Shown one piece after another: positions 54,257-63,807 of a stretch of 64,000 nucleotides of DNA. The notes beneath the pieces were generated by a model. That model saw nothing but the letters and a program-made list of their open reading frames with translations, did not search any database and had not been told where the DNA came from. The position numbers and the translations under genes are program-made. Every line of letters begins with the position of its first letter. The stretch's first letter is position 1. The DNA comes from Channallabes apus (lineage: Eukaryota > Chordata > Actinopteri > Siluriformes > Clariidae): contig CM060107.1 in the NCBI GenBank assembly GCA_030522415.1, forward strand, positions 47,885,807 through 47,949,806, read 5' to 3'.

Positions 54257-55219
54257 TTGCAGGATAACAACATCCTTGAAGAATTTCAGTCAGGTTTCAG
54301 GCCCCATCATAGCACAGAAACTGCACTAGTTAAGATTACAAATGACTTGTTTTTAGCTTCAGACCAAGGCTGCATCTCATTGCTAGTCCTGCTTGATCTT
54401 AGTGCTGCATTCGACACTATAGATCATAATATTCTCATAGATCGCTTACAAAATTATATAGGTATTCAGGGACAGGCATTAAAATGGTTTAGATCTTACC
54501 TGTCTGATCGCTACCATTTTGTAGATCTAAATGGAGAACCGTCTGGTATAATGCCAGTGAAATATGGGGTCCCACAAGGGTCAGTTTTAGGACCTCTGTT
54601 GTTCTCAATATACATGCTTCCCTTGGGTAACATCATTAGAAGACGTGGGATTAGTTTCCATTGTTATGCTGATGATACCCAATTATATATCTCAACTAAA
54701 CCAGACGAAATACCTAAGTTGTCTAGATTAACTGAGTGTGTCCAGGACATAAAAGATTGGATGACCAATAACTTTCTTTTATTAAATTCAGATAAGACAG
54801 AGATATTACTTATTGGCCCAAAAACCAGCACACAACAGCTTTCACAATTCAGCTTGCGCTTAGAAGGATGTACTGTTATTACCAGCTCAGCAGTAAAAGA
54901 TCTGGGAGTAATATTATACAGTAACTTGTCTTTTGAAAATCACATTTCAAATATCACAAAAACAGCCTTTTTCCATCTTCGAAATATTGCTAAACTTAGG
55001 AACATCTTATCCGTATCTGATGCAGAAAAACTAGTTCATGCATTCATGACCTCCAGACTGGACTATTGTAATGCATTACTAGGTGGTTGTCCTGCATCCT
55101 CAATAAACAAGCTTCAGTTAATCCAAAATGCAGCTGCCAGGGTTCTCACTAGATCCAGAAAATATGATCATATAACCCCAAAAATTATCATCCCTGCACT
55201 GGCTACCTGTTCAGTTTAG
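54257..55219 (+). pseudogene. L2 LINE reverse transcriptase (partial ORF2)
   Basis: 320-codon frame containing RT motifs through YADD and part of the thumb ([12 protein letters not shown]). The endonuclease is missing because of 5' truncation, and the last part is lost by frameshift, so it is not functional. Confidence 0.85.
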
Positions 55220-56119
55220 AATAAATTACAAAATAGTATTACTTACATACAAGGCCTTAAATGGTTTAGCTCCCACATACCTAACCAGTCTTCTGATACG
55301 CTACAATCCACCACGCGCCTTAAGATCACAAAACTCCGGACTTCTGGTAGTTCCCAGAATTTCAAAATCTACAAAAGGGGGTAGGGCTTTTTCATATTTA
55401 GCTCCAAAGCTTTGGAATAGCCTTCCAGACAGTGTTCGGGGAGCAGACACGGTTTCTCAGTTCAAAAGTAGACTCAAGACGCATCTTTTTAATCTGGCAT
55501 ACACATAACTCATCCCAGTACTCATACTCCAGTACACCTATACCGAATGGCAACTACGCTAATTCTCCCCATCTGTTCTGTATTTCTCTACCCATCTCGA
55601 GGCATCGGGAGATTTTGCCAGCTTCAGTAGACAAAGGCCGACCCTGCGAGGTTCCTGAGGCATCCAGAGAAGGACCAGCTCCAGCTGGATTCAGCTTTAT
55701 GATGGTTGGAGCTACACATGCTGCTCCTGTGCTTCCAGTGATCCAGACCTCATCTGCCCTCTGCACCTACTGACTCGTCCCTATGCTGAACTGGTCTTCA
55801 TGTCAATTTAAATAATTTCTGTCATATTGAATTTTCACCTGCACAACACACAAGATGTTATATCATTTCTATCTGTTATCGCCCAAATGAGGATGGGTTC
55901 CCTGTTGAGTCTGGTTCCTCTCAAGGTTTCTTCCTAATGCCATCTCAGGGAGTTTTTCCTTGCCACCGTCGCCGTCACCCTTGGCTTGCTCATCAGAGAA
56001 ATTTCATTCATTCGTCTCATTATTATCTGCACATTTTTCTCACACATCCACACTTCCAATTATTTTCTTTTCTATAATTATTATTATTATTTGTTTTTAT
56101 TTATTTATTTTCTATTATA

Positions 56120-56126
<7 letters not shown>

Positions 56127-56203
<77 letters not shown>
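56127..56203. repeat. (TA)n followed by (T)n
   Basis: About 22 TA units then about 33 T, in the LINE 3' UTR. The homologous place in 740-840 has ATAATAATAA/AAATAAAT repeats instead. Confidence 0.95.
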
Positions 56204-56204
<1 letters not shown>

Positions 56205-56300
56205 TTAAATTTCTTAAATTTTTGTGAAGCTGCTTTGAGACAATGACCATTGTTAAAAGCGCTATATAAATAAAATTGAATTGAATTGAATTGAATTGAA

Positions 56301-56733
56301 TTATACTACATGAGGTCCAAAACTGCTGGCAGAATGAATTTCATGTTTTACCAGAATTCCTGAATGTTGCAAATGCAAGAGAAAAAAAGGGGTTTTTGTC
56401 TGTTTATTTTTCCCTTTGCATTGTATTTATGCATCACAAGAATTTTCATTAGTAGGACAACCTCAGTATCACCTGTATCATGTGCTTATGCTTAAATGGT
56501 ACCCTCAGTAAGTTCTAAGTACTATCTATAGTGCATATCATTATCATGCCTAATGCATATTAATATGTGTGTAAGTCATAGTTTTATAAGCTACATTAAA
56601 CTGCATTTATTCAATATTAACGCACTAAGGTGTCTAAAGATATGTTTGTAAGAACAATTACATACACTGTAAAAAACAACATATAGAATCTACTCAATAA
56701 AATTGAGGTAACAATTTGCACTCACTTTCTTTG
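56301..56733. other. spacer, paralogous to the sulfotransferase 3' flanks
   Basis: Matches 14930-15250 and 22440-22810. From about 56665 (ACACTGTAAAAAACAAC) it becomes a different, MITE-like sequence that hosts the next solo LTR. No gene. Confidence 0.5.
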
Positions 56734-57115
56734 TGTAAGGCTTAGCCCCTAGAGGGCGCCAAAACGCCCAGTGGTTTGTTTTGATTTATTTCTGTTTGTT
56801 TGTTTGTTTGTAGTTTAGTTTGAGTTAGACTTCGTGTCCCAGACTGCACCTCGGTCAGGTAAGGGGAGCACTCACCTGAGCCGAGGAAGATAATTAAGTT
56901 AATTTATTATAAATAGCCTGACTGAACTTCTTGTTGTGTAAAGTTATGATTTAGTGCTGGTTGTTTTTTGTTATTGCAAAGTAGTATATTAAAGTTACGA
57001 GTGCTCTAAGAACAGAGCTTTTGGTTTTGTGTTTAACTTTAATAAAAGTGATTACTGAACCGCCAGCTCGCCTCTGCAGTTATGCCACACACACGCCGAC
57101 ATAGGAATCATGACA
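56734..57115 (+). repeat. solo LTR related to the 18317 family
   Basis: TGTAAGGC...CATGACA with imperfect 5-bp duplication (ctttg / gtttg). Shares with the 18317 LTR the CCCCTAGAGGGCGC motif (56746-56759), the CCTCGGTCAGGT hairpin (56849-56886), TATAAATA (56908-56915) and an MPHT start codon near the 3' end (about 57082). Confidence 0.8.
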
Positions 57116-58015
57116 GTTTGGGTAGATTCTATCCTATATATTTTCATACAGAGTACCTAATATTAATAGCTATGACACACTTAAAAAAATAGGTAAGGTG
57201 TATCTAATATTTCTCATTACAAATTACTTGTAAAAGTTGAGTAACTTTTATACTTTTATTGTCATTATATTAATTACCTAATCAGGGAAAGTTGAATTTA
57301 CTGGTCAGACACAACAAACTGCATTAATAGCTTTTTTATTGTCCAAACAACATTTTATTTTTTAAAACTTTTAAAACTAATTAACAGTAAACAGAAAGTG
57401 ACACCTTATAATGCATTTTCAATTGAAAAAAACTTTATTACACAAAAATCTTCACATTATCACTTGCTATACAAACATTTTACCCTCAACTTCTTTTTAA
57501 AATGTGTGAAAACTTTTTACATTCAATTGCAGGTGAAAAACAACTTTCATTCCATATAACTCACCTAAAAGCGCGGGTCAATGTCTTTAACATGACTCAG
57601 ATGAACGAGACTTCTCGGAGAGTGATTCGTTCATTTTCTATTGGGCGTGCATGCGCAAAGCATTGCAAATCCTCCGTATTTCATATACAGGAAACAGTAT
57701 TGAACGATTCTCAGCAATAAGTTTTCAAGTCTCGAGTCATTCGTTCTTTTAACACGTGACTTCCATAGACGCTATGCGGCGCAATAGATTCAAAAGAACG
57801 AACGACTCAGAGAAGATATAACAGGTGAGCTGCACATTCTGTTTATTATAATATGTCCTTAGTTACATTGTAATATTTTCATAACTGGAACTTTAACTTT
57901 GGAAATTTGTGTATGTAGACGTATTAGTATTTTTTATTGAAAACGCAACATTTTAATTTATTTCTGATCAAAAGAACGAAATGACTCAAAAAAAAGATTT
58001 GTTTATTTTTGCTGA
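57116..58015. repeat. AT-rich interval with a 17-bp inverted repeat at 57734-57808
   Basis: No gene is supported. GAGTCATTCGTTCTTTT (57734-57750) and AAAAGAACGAACGACTC (57792-57808) are complementary with one mismatch; a third related word is at about 57969 and similar words continue right of the LTR element at about 61755. The region may be a MITE split by that element. Confidence 0.5.
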
Positions 58016-58027
58016 TGTGAGGGTTGC

Positions 58028-58041
58028 CCACTAGAGGGCAG
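58028..58041 (+). promoter_or_regulatory. CTCF-consensus motif in the LTR
   Basis: CCACTAGAGGGCAG fits every position of the vertebrate CTCF core CCASYAGRKGGCRS. Repeated at 60781-60794 (+) and 51468-51481 (-). Binding is not shown by sequence. Confidence 0.55.
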
Positions 58042-58171
58042 TGTTTTTACTTTGTAGTTTTGGTTCCTAGACTCAGTTTCCCAGAAGCCTCCTCGGTCAG
58101 GTGACATGGATACTCACCTGAACTGAGGAGGGGAGGCTGAACTGAACTGAGGGGAGGCTCATTAGCACTTT

Positions 58172-58210
58172 TATAAATACCTGTTTGTTCTGGGAAACTG
58201 GGTCGAGCAT
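58172..58210 (+). promoter_or_regulatory. TATA box and self-primer donor
   Basis: TATAAATA at 58172; GTCGAGCAT at 58202-58210, 30 nt downstream, is the exact complement of the primer site at 59018-59026. Confidence 0.72.
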
Positions 58211-59017
58211 TAATTTCTGTTATGTGGGTTTTGTTTTGTTCTGTTTTAGTTTGGTTTGATTTGATTTGATTACAGTTGGCCTTTTGGTTTCAGGAGCACT
58301 TTAAGTTAAGTTTGTTTATATTGAAATGTCTTTGTCTTTGTGTCTCCTAGCAGGATTAGCCTCTAGGAGAATTAGCCCTTTGTGTTTACCCTTTTGTGTA
58401 AGTAACCCCCATTGCCTGTTTAGTTATTAGTCTGTTTAAATACTAATGAGGGTGATACAAACATGTTTAGATCTTAGTCTGTCTAGTCTCCTTGTCTGCT
58501 TAGCTCTTAGTCTGTTTAGGTACTAACATCTTTAGCCACTAACCTTTAGAGTTCTTAGTCTGTTTCATACCTAGTCTGCTGTGCACCCTGTCTGTTCATT
58601 CCCTTGGGTCTTAGGCTACTAGCCTGTTTAGCCATTAGTCTGATTAGCTATGAGCTAGCTTAGCAGCTAATGTGCAGAACAGGTGGTAGGCCTAGCCAAG
58701 CCTGTCTTGTGTTTGTTTATCCCTTGCATGCATAGTCCCTTGTGTTTAGTCCTCTAGGCTGTTTAGTATGTCTTGTCTTGTCCAGTTTGTATCCCAATGT
58801 CTGTATTGTGTATCAATGTATGTAATCCCTAGTATTATGTCTAAGTGTTTGAGTTCTGTTTGTATTTTGCTCCAAAGTTTAAGCCAACTTCCTTAGTTCA
58901 TGTTTTGTTCATGTTTGCATTTTATTATTAAAGACTCTATTTGTTTCACTGCATCCCCTCTGCATCTATGCCTCAACACCAAGCCCACAGTCCAACATCA
59001 TAGCAGAACGTGACAGA

Positions 59018-59026
59018 ATGCTCGAC
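59018..59026 (+). promoter_or_regulatory. self-priming primer-binding site
   Basis: ATGCTCGAC, two bases (GA) after LTR end TGACA. Pairs with GTCGAGCAT at 58202-58210. Confidence 0.72.
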
Positions 59027-59161
59027 CATACAAGAGGCATAGCAGAGGGGCCCCCCCGGGAGAAAATTTTTGGGGGGGGCTGGGACTATAACACCTGGGC
59101 AAGCTGACCAGGGATAATCAGCTTGCCCCACGTCAAAACGGGACTGAACTGGAGGTGAGGG

Positions 59162-60154
59162 GGCCTCAGTGGAGGCTCCAGTTTCGCCAGCGGGCCTCAG
59201 GGGAGGCTCCAGTTTCGCCAGCGGGCCTCAGGGGAGGCTCCAGTTTCGCCAGCGGGCCTCAGGGGAGGCTCCAGTTTCGCCAGCGGGCCTCAGGGGAGGC
59301 TCCAGTTTCGCCAGCGGGCCTCAGGGGAGGCTCCAGTTTCGCCAGCGGGCCTCAGGGGAGGCTCCAGTTTCGCCAGCGGGCCTCAGGGGAGGCTCCAGTT
59401 TCGCCAGCGGGCCTCAGGGGAGGCTCCAGTTTCGCCAGCGGGCCTCAGGGGAGGCTCCAGTTTCGCCAGCGGGCCTCAGGGGAGGCTCCAGTTTCGCCAG
59501 CGGGCCTCAGGGGAGGCTCCAGTTTCGCCAACGGGCCTCAGGGGAGGCTCCAGTTTCGCCAGCGGGCCTCAGGGGAGGCTCCAGTTTCGCCAGCGGGCCT
59601 CAGGGGAGGCTCCAGTTTCGCCAGCGGGCCTCAGGGGAGGCTCCAGTTTCGCCAGCGGGCCTCAGGGGAGGCTCCAGTTTCGCCAGCGGGCCTCAGGGGA
59701 GGCTCCAGTTTCGCCAGCGGGCCTCAGGGGAGGCTCCAGTTTCGCCAGCGGGCCTCAGGGGAGGCTCCAGTTTCGCCAGCGGGCCTCAGGGGAGGCTCCA
59801 GTTTCGCCAGCGGGCCTCAGGGGAGGCTCCAGTTTCGCCAGCGGGCCTCAGGGGAGGCTCCAGTTTCGCCAGCGGGCCTCAGGGGAGGCTCCAGTTTCGC
59901 CAGCGGGCCTCAGGGGAGGCTCCAGTTTCGCCAGCGGGCCTCAGGGGAGGCTCCAGTTTCGCCAGCGGGCCTCAGGGGAGGCTCCAGTTTCGCCAGCGGG
60001 CCTCAGGGGAGGCTCCAGTTTCGCCAGCGGGCCTCAGGGGAGGCTCCAGTTTCGCCAGCGGGCCTCAGGGGAGGCTCCAGTTTCGCCAGCGGGCCTCAGG
60101 GGAGGCTCCAGTTCCGCCAGCGGGCCTCAGGGGAGGCTCCAGTTCCGCCAGCGC
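59162..60154 (+). repeat. 31-bp tandem repeat, 32 copies
   Basis: Unit GGCCTCAGGGGAGGCTCCAG followed by TTTCGCCAGCG. Nearly all copies are identical; exceptions are the first unit (CAGTGGAG), one at about 59530 (CCAACG) and the last two (GTTCCGCC). Because 31 is not divisible by 3 and no frame has a stop, every plus frame encodes the same 31-residue repeat (QGRLQFRQRASGEAPVSPAG...). Confidence 0.97.
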
Positions 60155-60768
60155 GCCGCAAGGGAGTCTCCATGTCCCCAGAGCCCAGCCAGGACCTCGC
60201 CAGGGAAAACCCTCACCACGCTCTCTAGCTTCATTCACAGCGGTGACAGCGACCCGCCACCGCCAGACTTCGAGAGCATGCTTCCATCGCCACCCAGTGT
60301 CAAGGGAGGCCAGAGTACTGCAGAGGCCGCCCGGCGTGAGGACAACACAGTGCTGCATCGGCCGCCCGACTTGGAGGGCGATTCAGTGCTGCAGCCATCG
60401 CTCCACCGGCAAGAGCGACACAGCACTGCCTCCAACGCCCGGCCTACACCAGCGATCCGGCACTGCCTCCGCCGCCCGGCCTACGGCATCGGCCCAGTGC
60501 TGCCTCCGCCACCCGACGACGTCGTGAGCTCACCGCCGCTCAGCCCCGAGGACGAGCCATTGCTGCGTCTGCCACCCAGCCTCAGGTGCAGGCCGCTGCT
60601 GCACCCGGCGCCTGGCTTCGGCGGCAGTTCAACCTCGCCCACCCTCCCACCCACCTTGGGGAGCCGGCTCGTCGGCGTCGCAGTCGGGTGGAATGACCCG
60701 GGACATGGGGAAGGGTACCCAGGACCTCCGTTAGCGCTCCGGAGGAGCGTTTTTAAGGGGGGGGGTAC

Positions 60769-61749
60769 TGTGAGGGTTGCCCACTAGAGGGCAGTGTTTT
60801 TACTTTGTAGTTTTGGCTCCTAGACTCAGTTTCCCAGAAGCCTCCTCGGTCAGGTGACATGGATACTCACCTGAACTGAGGAGGCTCATTAGCACTTTTA
60901 TAAATACCTGTTTGTTCTGGGAAACTGGGTCGAGCATTAATTTCTGTTATGTGGGTTTTGTTTTGTTCTGTTTTAGTTTGGTTTGATTACAATTGGCCTT
61001 TTGGTTTCAGGAGCACTTTAAGTTAAGTTTGTTTATATTGAAATGTCTGTCTTTGTGTCTCCTAGCAGGATTAGCCTCTAGGAGAATTAGCCCTTTGTGT
61101 TTACCCTTTTGTGTAAGTAACCCCCATTGCCTGTTTAGTTATTAGTCTGTTTAAATACTAATGAGGGTGATACTAACATGTTTAGATCTTAGTCTGTCTA
61201 GTCTTTGAGTCTGTCTAGTCTCCTTGTCTGCTTAGCTCTTAGTCTGTTTAGGTACTAACATCTTTAGCCACTAACCTTTAGAGTTCTTAGTCTGTTTCAT
61301 ACCTAGTCTGCTGTGCACCCTGTCTGTTCATTCCCTTGGGTCTTAGGCTACTAGCCTGTTTAGCCATTAGTCTGATTAGCTATGAGCTAGCTTAGCAGCT
61401 AATGTGCAGAACAGGTGGTAGGCCTAGCCAAGCCTGTCTTGTGTTTGTTTATCCCTTGCATGCATAGTCCCTTGTGTTTAGCCCTCTAGGCTGTTTAGTA
61501 TGTCTTGTCTTGTCCAGTTTGTATCCCAATGTCTGTATTGTGTATCAATGTATGTAATCCCTAGTATTATGTCTAAGTGTTTATGAGTTCTGTTTGTATT
61601 TTGCTCCAAAGTTTAAGCCAACTTCCTTAGTTCATGTTTTGTTCATGTTTGCATTTTATTATTAAAGACTCTTTTTGTTTCACTGCATCCCCTCTGCATC
61701 TATGCCTCCACACCAAGCCCACAGTCCAACACCATAGCAGAACGTGACA
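60769..61749 (+). repeat. 3' LTR of the 58016 element
   Basis: Same layout; CTCF-type motif at 60781-60794, TATA near 60897, GTCGAGCAT at about 60928. Confidence 0.88.
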
Positions 61750-61754
61750 GCTGA

Positions 61755-62700
61755 ACGAGATTCAAAGAACCGAGTCACTAAAATGATTCGGACTTCCCAT
61801 CACTAACACGCAGAAATGGATAAATCACGTTCTCTCCTTGAGTCTTCCCGCCCCCAAAACACACATGAACATTTTGATTGGCTGTGCCTTTCCTTGCTAT
61901 CATGTGAGAGGCTATGGCTGTGTTCAGATACAAGCAGCGCCAAATGCAGTAGATTTTTTTTTTTTTTCGTGCAAGAAGGAGTGTTGGGGGACATACATGT
62001 GAGGATGGCGGCAGCAAAAAAAAAAGAAGCTGGACATAAGGAGCTTTTTTTTCAAAGAAAAGTGTAAGTCACTTCAAGTTCGCTAGTGAATCCATCAAAG
62101 TAATGACAACAGTTAACGTTAATGCTAGTGTTTTTTCTTATTTTAATTTTTTTTACCGATTTGACGCACATTCATTATAGCAGGGCAGGGGATGGGGGCT
62201 GGAGTCATTGGACCCCACCAATGTCCAGAGCAAATCTACGCCCTTGTATGGCGATATGATAATTTATCATATTCGTAATTTCACGAGCGGATGAGATTGC
62301 TTCTGTCAATGTGCGCGGTCAACCACTTACGTGCAGCAGCTTCGCCATTGTACAAGAGTTTCAGCCATGTAACAGTTAACGTTAACAACAATGAAAATTC
62401 AGTCATGAATGTAGATGTTTAATCGCAATCGTAGGTGCAAGTACTGGGCAATGTGCTCTAACTGGTCAATTCGACACTTGACTGTGTTGCCTATAACAAG
62501 GCACTAGACTGTGGTGCCTAAGACAGGAAAGCGCACAAATTCCTAATCATCTGTTAGATTTTACCATTAAAACAATTTAACATTTGCATTCATTATGACT
62601 TCAACTAGTTAAATAAAAACTTACCTGTAGTTCAAGTAATCGTGGTTCCACAGCCATGTTGCCAGTCTCGTGGAAAATGGTGAATCCAGCGATTCCCTCC
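61755..62700. other. spacer without recognised gene
   Basis: Short frames at 61778-62067 have no motif. Poly-T and poly-A runs occur near 61952 and 62017. Nothing else is supported. Confidence 0.4.
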
Positions 62701-63167
62701 TGTATAACATCTGGACCACCACGGCCTCGGGGAGTGAGATCCAGCTCCCCGGATTACTGAGCCGGCGCTTTGTCTCCCCCTAGTGTGTCTACGTGTGTAT
62801 GTCTTTCCCCTTGTCTAATTATGAAGATCACCTGTGCATCCTTTTGTCTCTCTCTATTTATACCAGCCGACCCCGGAGTCCCATGTCTGTCCACCATTGT
62901 GCGTGCATCTGTGAAACTCGTTCGTCTATGTGTTTGCCTGTTTTCCCTTCCAGGACTAAAGGAGCCTGGAACTCCCACGATTAAGGCCGGCAAAGGAAAG
63001 CCGGCATCTCTTAAAAGAAAGAGAAGGACTCCCATGTGATTTTGACACTTTCTGTTACGTTTCTGGTTTTTTGTTGGGAGTGGAATTTTGAGTGGTGCTT
63101 CTTGAAAATAAAGACTATTTCCTGTTCCAGACCTGCATTTGCGTCCACCTTACAGAAAGACATGACA
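62701..63167 (+). repeat. 5' LTR of the right-edge sushi-type element
   Basis: 467 bp. Shares GGATTACTGAGCCG and TTTGTCTCCCCCTAGTGTGT with the LTRs at 2063 and 47303. TATTTATA at 62855-62862. Polyadenylation-like AATAAAG at about 63108. Confidence 0.85.
62855..62893 (+). promoter_or_regulatory. TATA box and self-primer donor
   Basis: TATTTATA at 62855; GTCTGTCCA (62885-62893), 30 nt downstream, is the exact complement of the site after the LTR. Confidence 0.72.
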
Positions 63168-63169
63168 GA

Positions 63170-63178
63170 TGGACAGAC
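63170..63178 (+). promoter_or_regulatory. self-priming primer-binding site
   Basis: TGGACAGAC, two bases (GA) after the LTR end. Pairs with GTCTGTCCA at 62885-62893. Differs from the homologous site of the 2063 element at two positions, both compensated in its LTR. Confidence 0.75.
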
Positions 63179-63762
63179 CTATCCGGACGCAGCAGGTGTC
63201 CCCCTACCGGAGGATGAGACCATGATGCAGTACGTGAAGATGCAGCAAAAAAGAGATAGACAGCATGGCACGAGCAGTGAGCAATCTCGCCCACTGCGTG
63301 AAGGAACTAGCTCGGCCAGACCAGCCCACCGCCGGACCATCGAGGCGCTCCGCACCGTCACCACCTCGCGCGGCTCCTCCGTAAAGGTATGCCGGTGATC
63401 CCGAGGGATGCAGGCGATTCGTCATGGCCTGTGAGCTGTACCTGACGGACTATCCTGACATGACGGACCAGCACTGCCGGGATACGGGCCTCTCCCTAAA
63501 TCAAACCATCAACCTGGCGATCCAACTGGACCAGCACCTGCGCAGCCAGCGCTCCCGGCCAGGGGTTAGATCAGCCCCGACACGAACCGGCAAACCACCG
63601 CGGCGACCTCCTCCCATAGCGCCTGAAACGAATCGGCCGGAGCCCATAGATGTGGGTGCTTCCCGGCTCTCCCCCGCCGAGAGGAGAAGACGATTGACAT
63701 CAGGGTTGTGTTTTTACTGTGGGGGGACTGACCATCGCATCCGAGACTGCCCGTTGCGCAAA

Positions 63763-63807
63763 GTAACACACACACACACACACACACCCACACACACCCA
63801 CACACAC
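63763..63807. repeat. (CA)n microsatellite inside gag
   Basis: ACACAC repeats with CCCACAC interruptions, apparently expanded within the linker between the zinc knuckle and protease. Confidence 0.9.

Larger units (their letters stand above)
54195..56300 (+). mobile_element. L2/CR1-clade LINE, 5'-truncated
   Basis: Same family as the split LINE at 650-10270, inserted in the copy D flank with TTGAATTATA-type sequence on both sides. The RT frame 54257-55219 is open ([46 protein letters not shown]). A frameshift occurs near 55180. The 3' end is TAAATAAAATTGAATTGAA. It preserves the undisrupted sequence (acagc at 54835-54839) at which the sushi-type element inserted in the other copy. Confidence 0.9.
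58016..59015 (+). repeat. 5' LTR of the 58016 element
   Basis: Contains CCACTAGAGGGCAG (58028-58041), a hairpin (58088-58104 with 58114-58131), TATAAATA (58172-58179) and TAG-rich tandem-like sequence (CTTAGTCTGTTTAG variants, about 58430-58680). Has a short extra repeat of GAACTGAGG near 58135 not in the 3' LTR. Confidence 0.88.
59018..60768 (+). pseudogene. decayed Pro-rich protein region of the 58016 element
   Basis: A 29-codon start (MLDHTRGIAEG...WDYNTW) ends at a TGA at about 59105. The 31-bp array follows, readable in all three plus frames. Then 60278-60787 encodes PSPPSVKGG, VLPPPPDDVVSSPP and APGFGG, similar in style to the PPPPGFED repeats of the 18317 protein. The last frame runs through the polypurine tract into the 3' LTR. 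No continuous protein equivalent to the 599-aa one is possible. Confidence 0.55.
58016..61749 (+). mobile_element. complete non-autonomous LTR element with a 31-bp repeat array
   Basis: LTRs TGTGAGGG...CGTGACA at 58016-59015 (1000 bp) and 60769-61749 (981 bp), with target duplication gctga at 58011-58015 and 61750-61754. No pol motifs. Primer site and polypurine tract follow the design of the elements at 2063 and 18317. The internal start (MLDHTRGIAEG, FGGGWDYN) is homologous to RGMAEDPLLKFFGGG and GWDYN of the 18317 protein. The LTRs differ by a few small indels and substitutions, so insertion was fairly recent. Confidence 0.9.

Noticed and set aside
59155..60527. Two long overlapping repeat proteins (357 and 452 codons)
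   Set aside because: They are the same 31-bp array read in different frames. Openness follows from the unit length and composition, and no conserved start is present.
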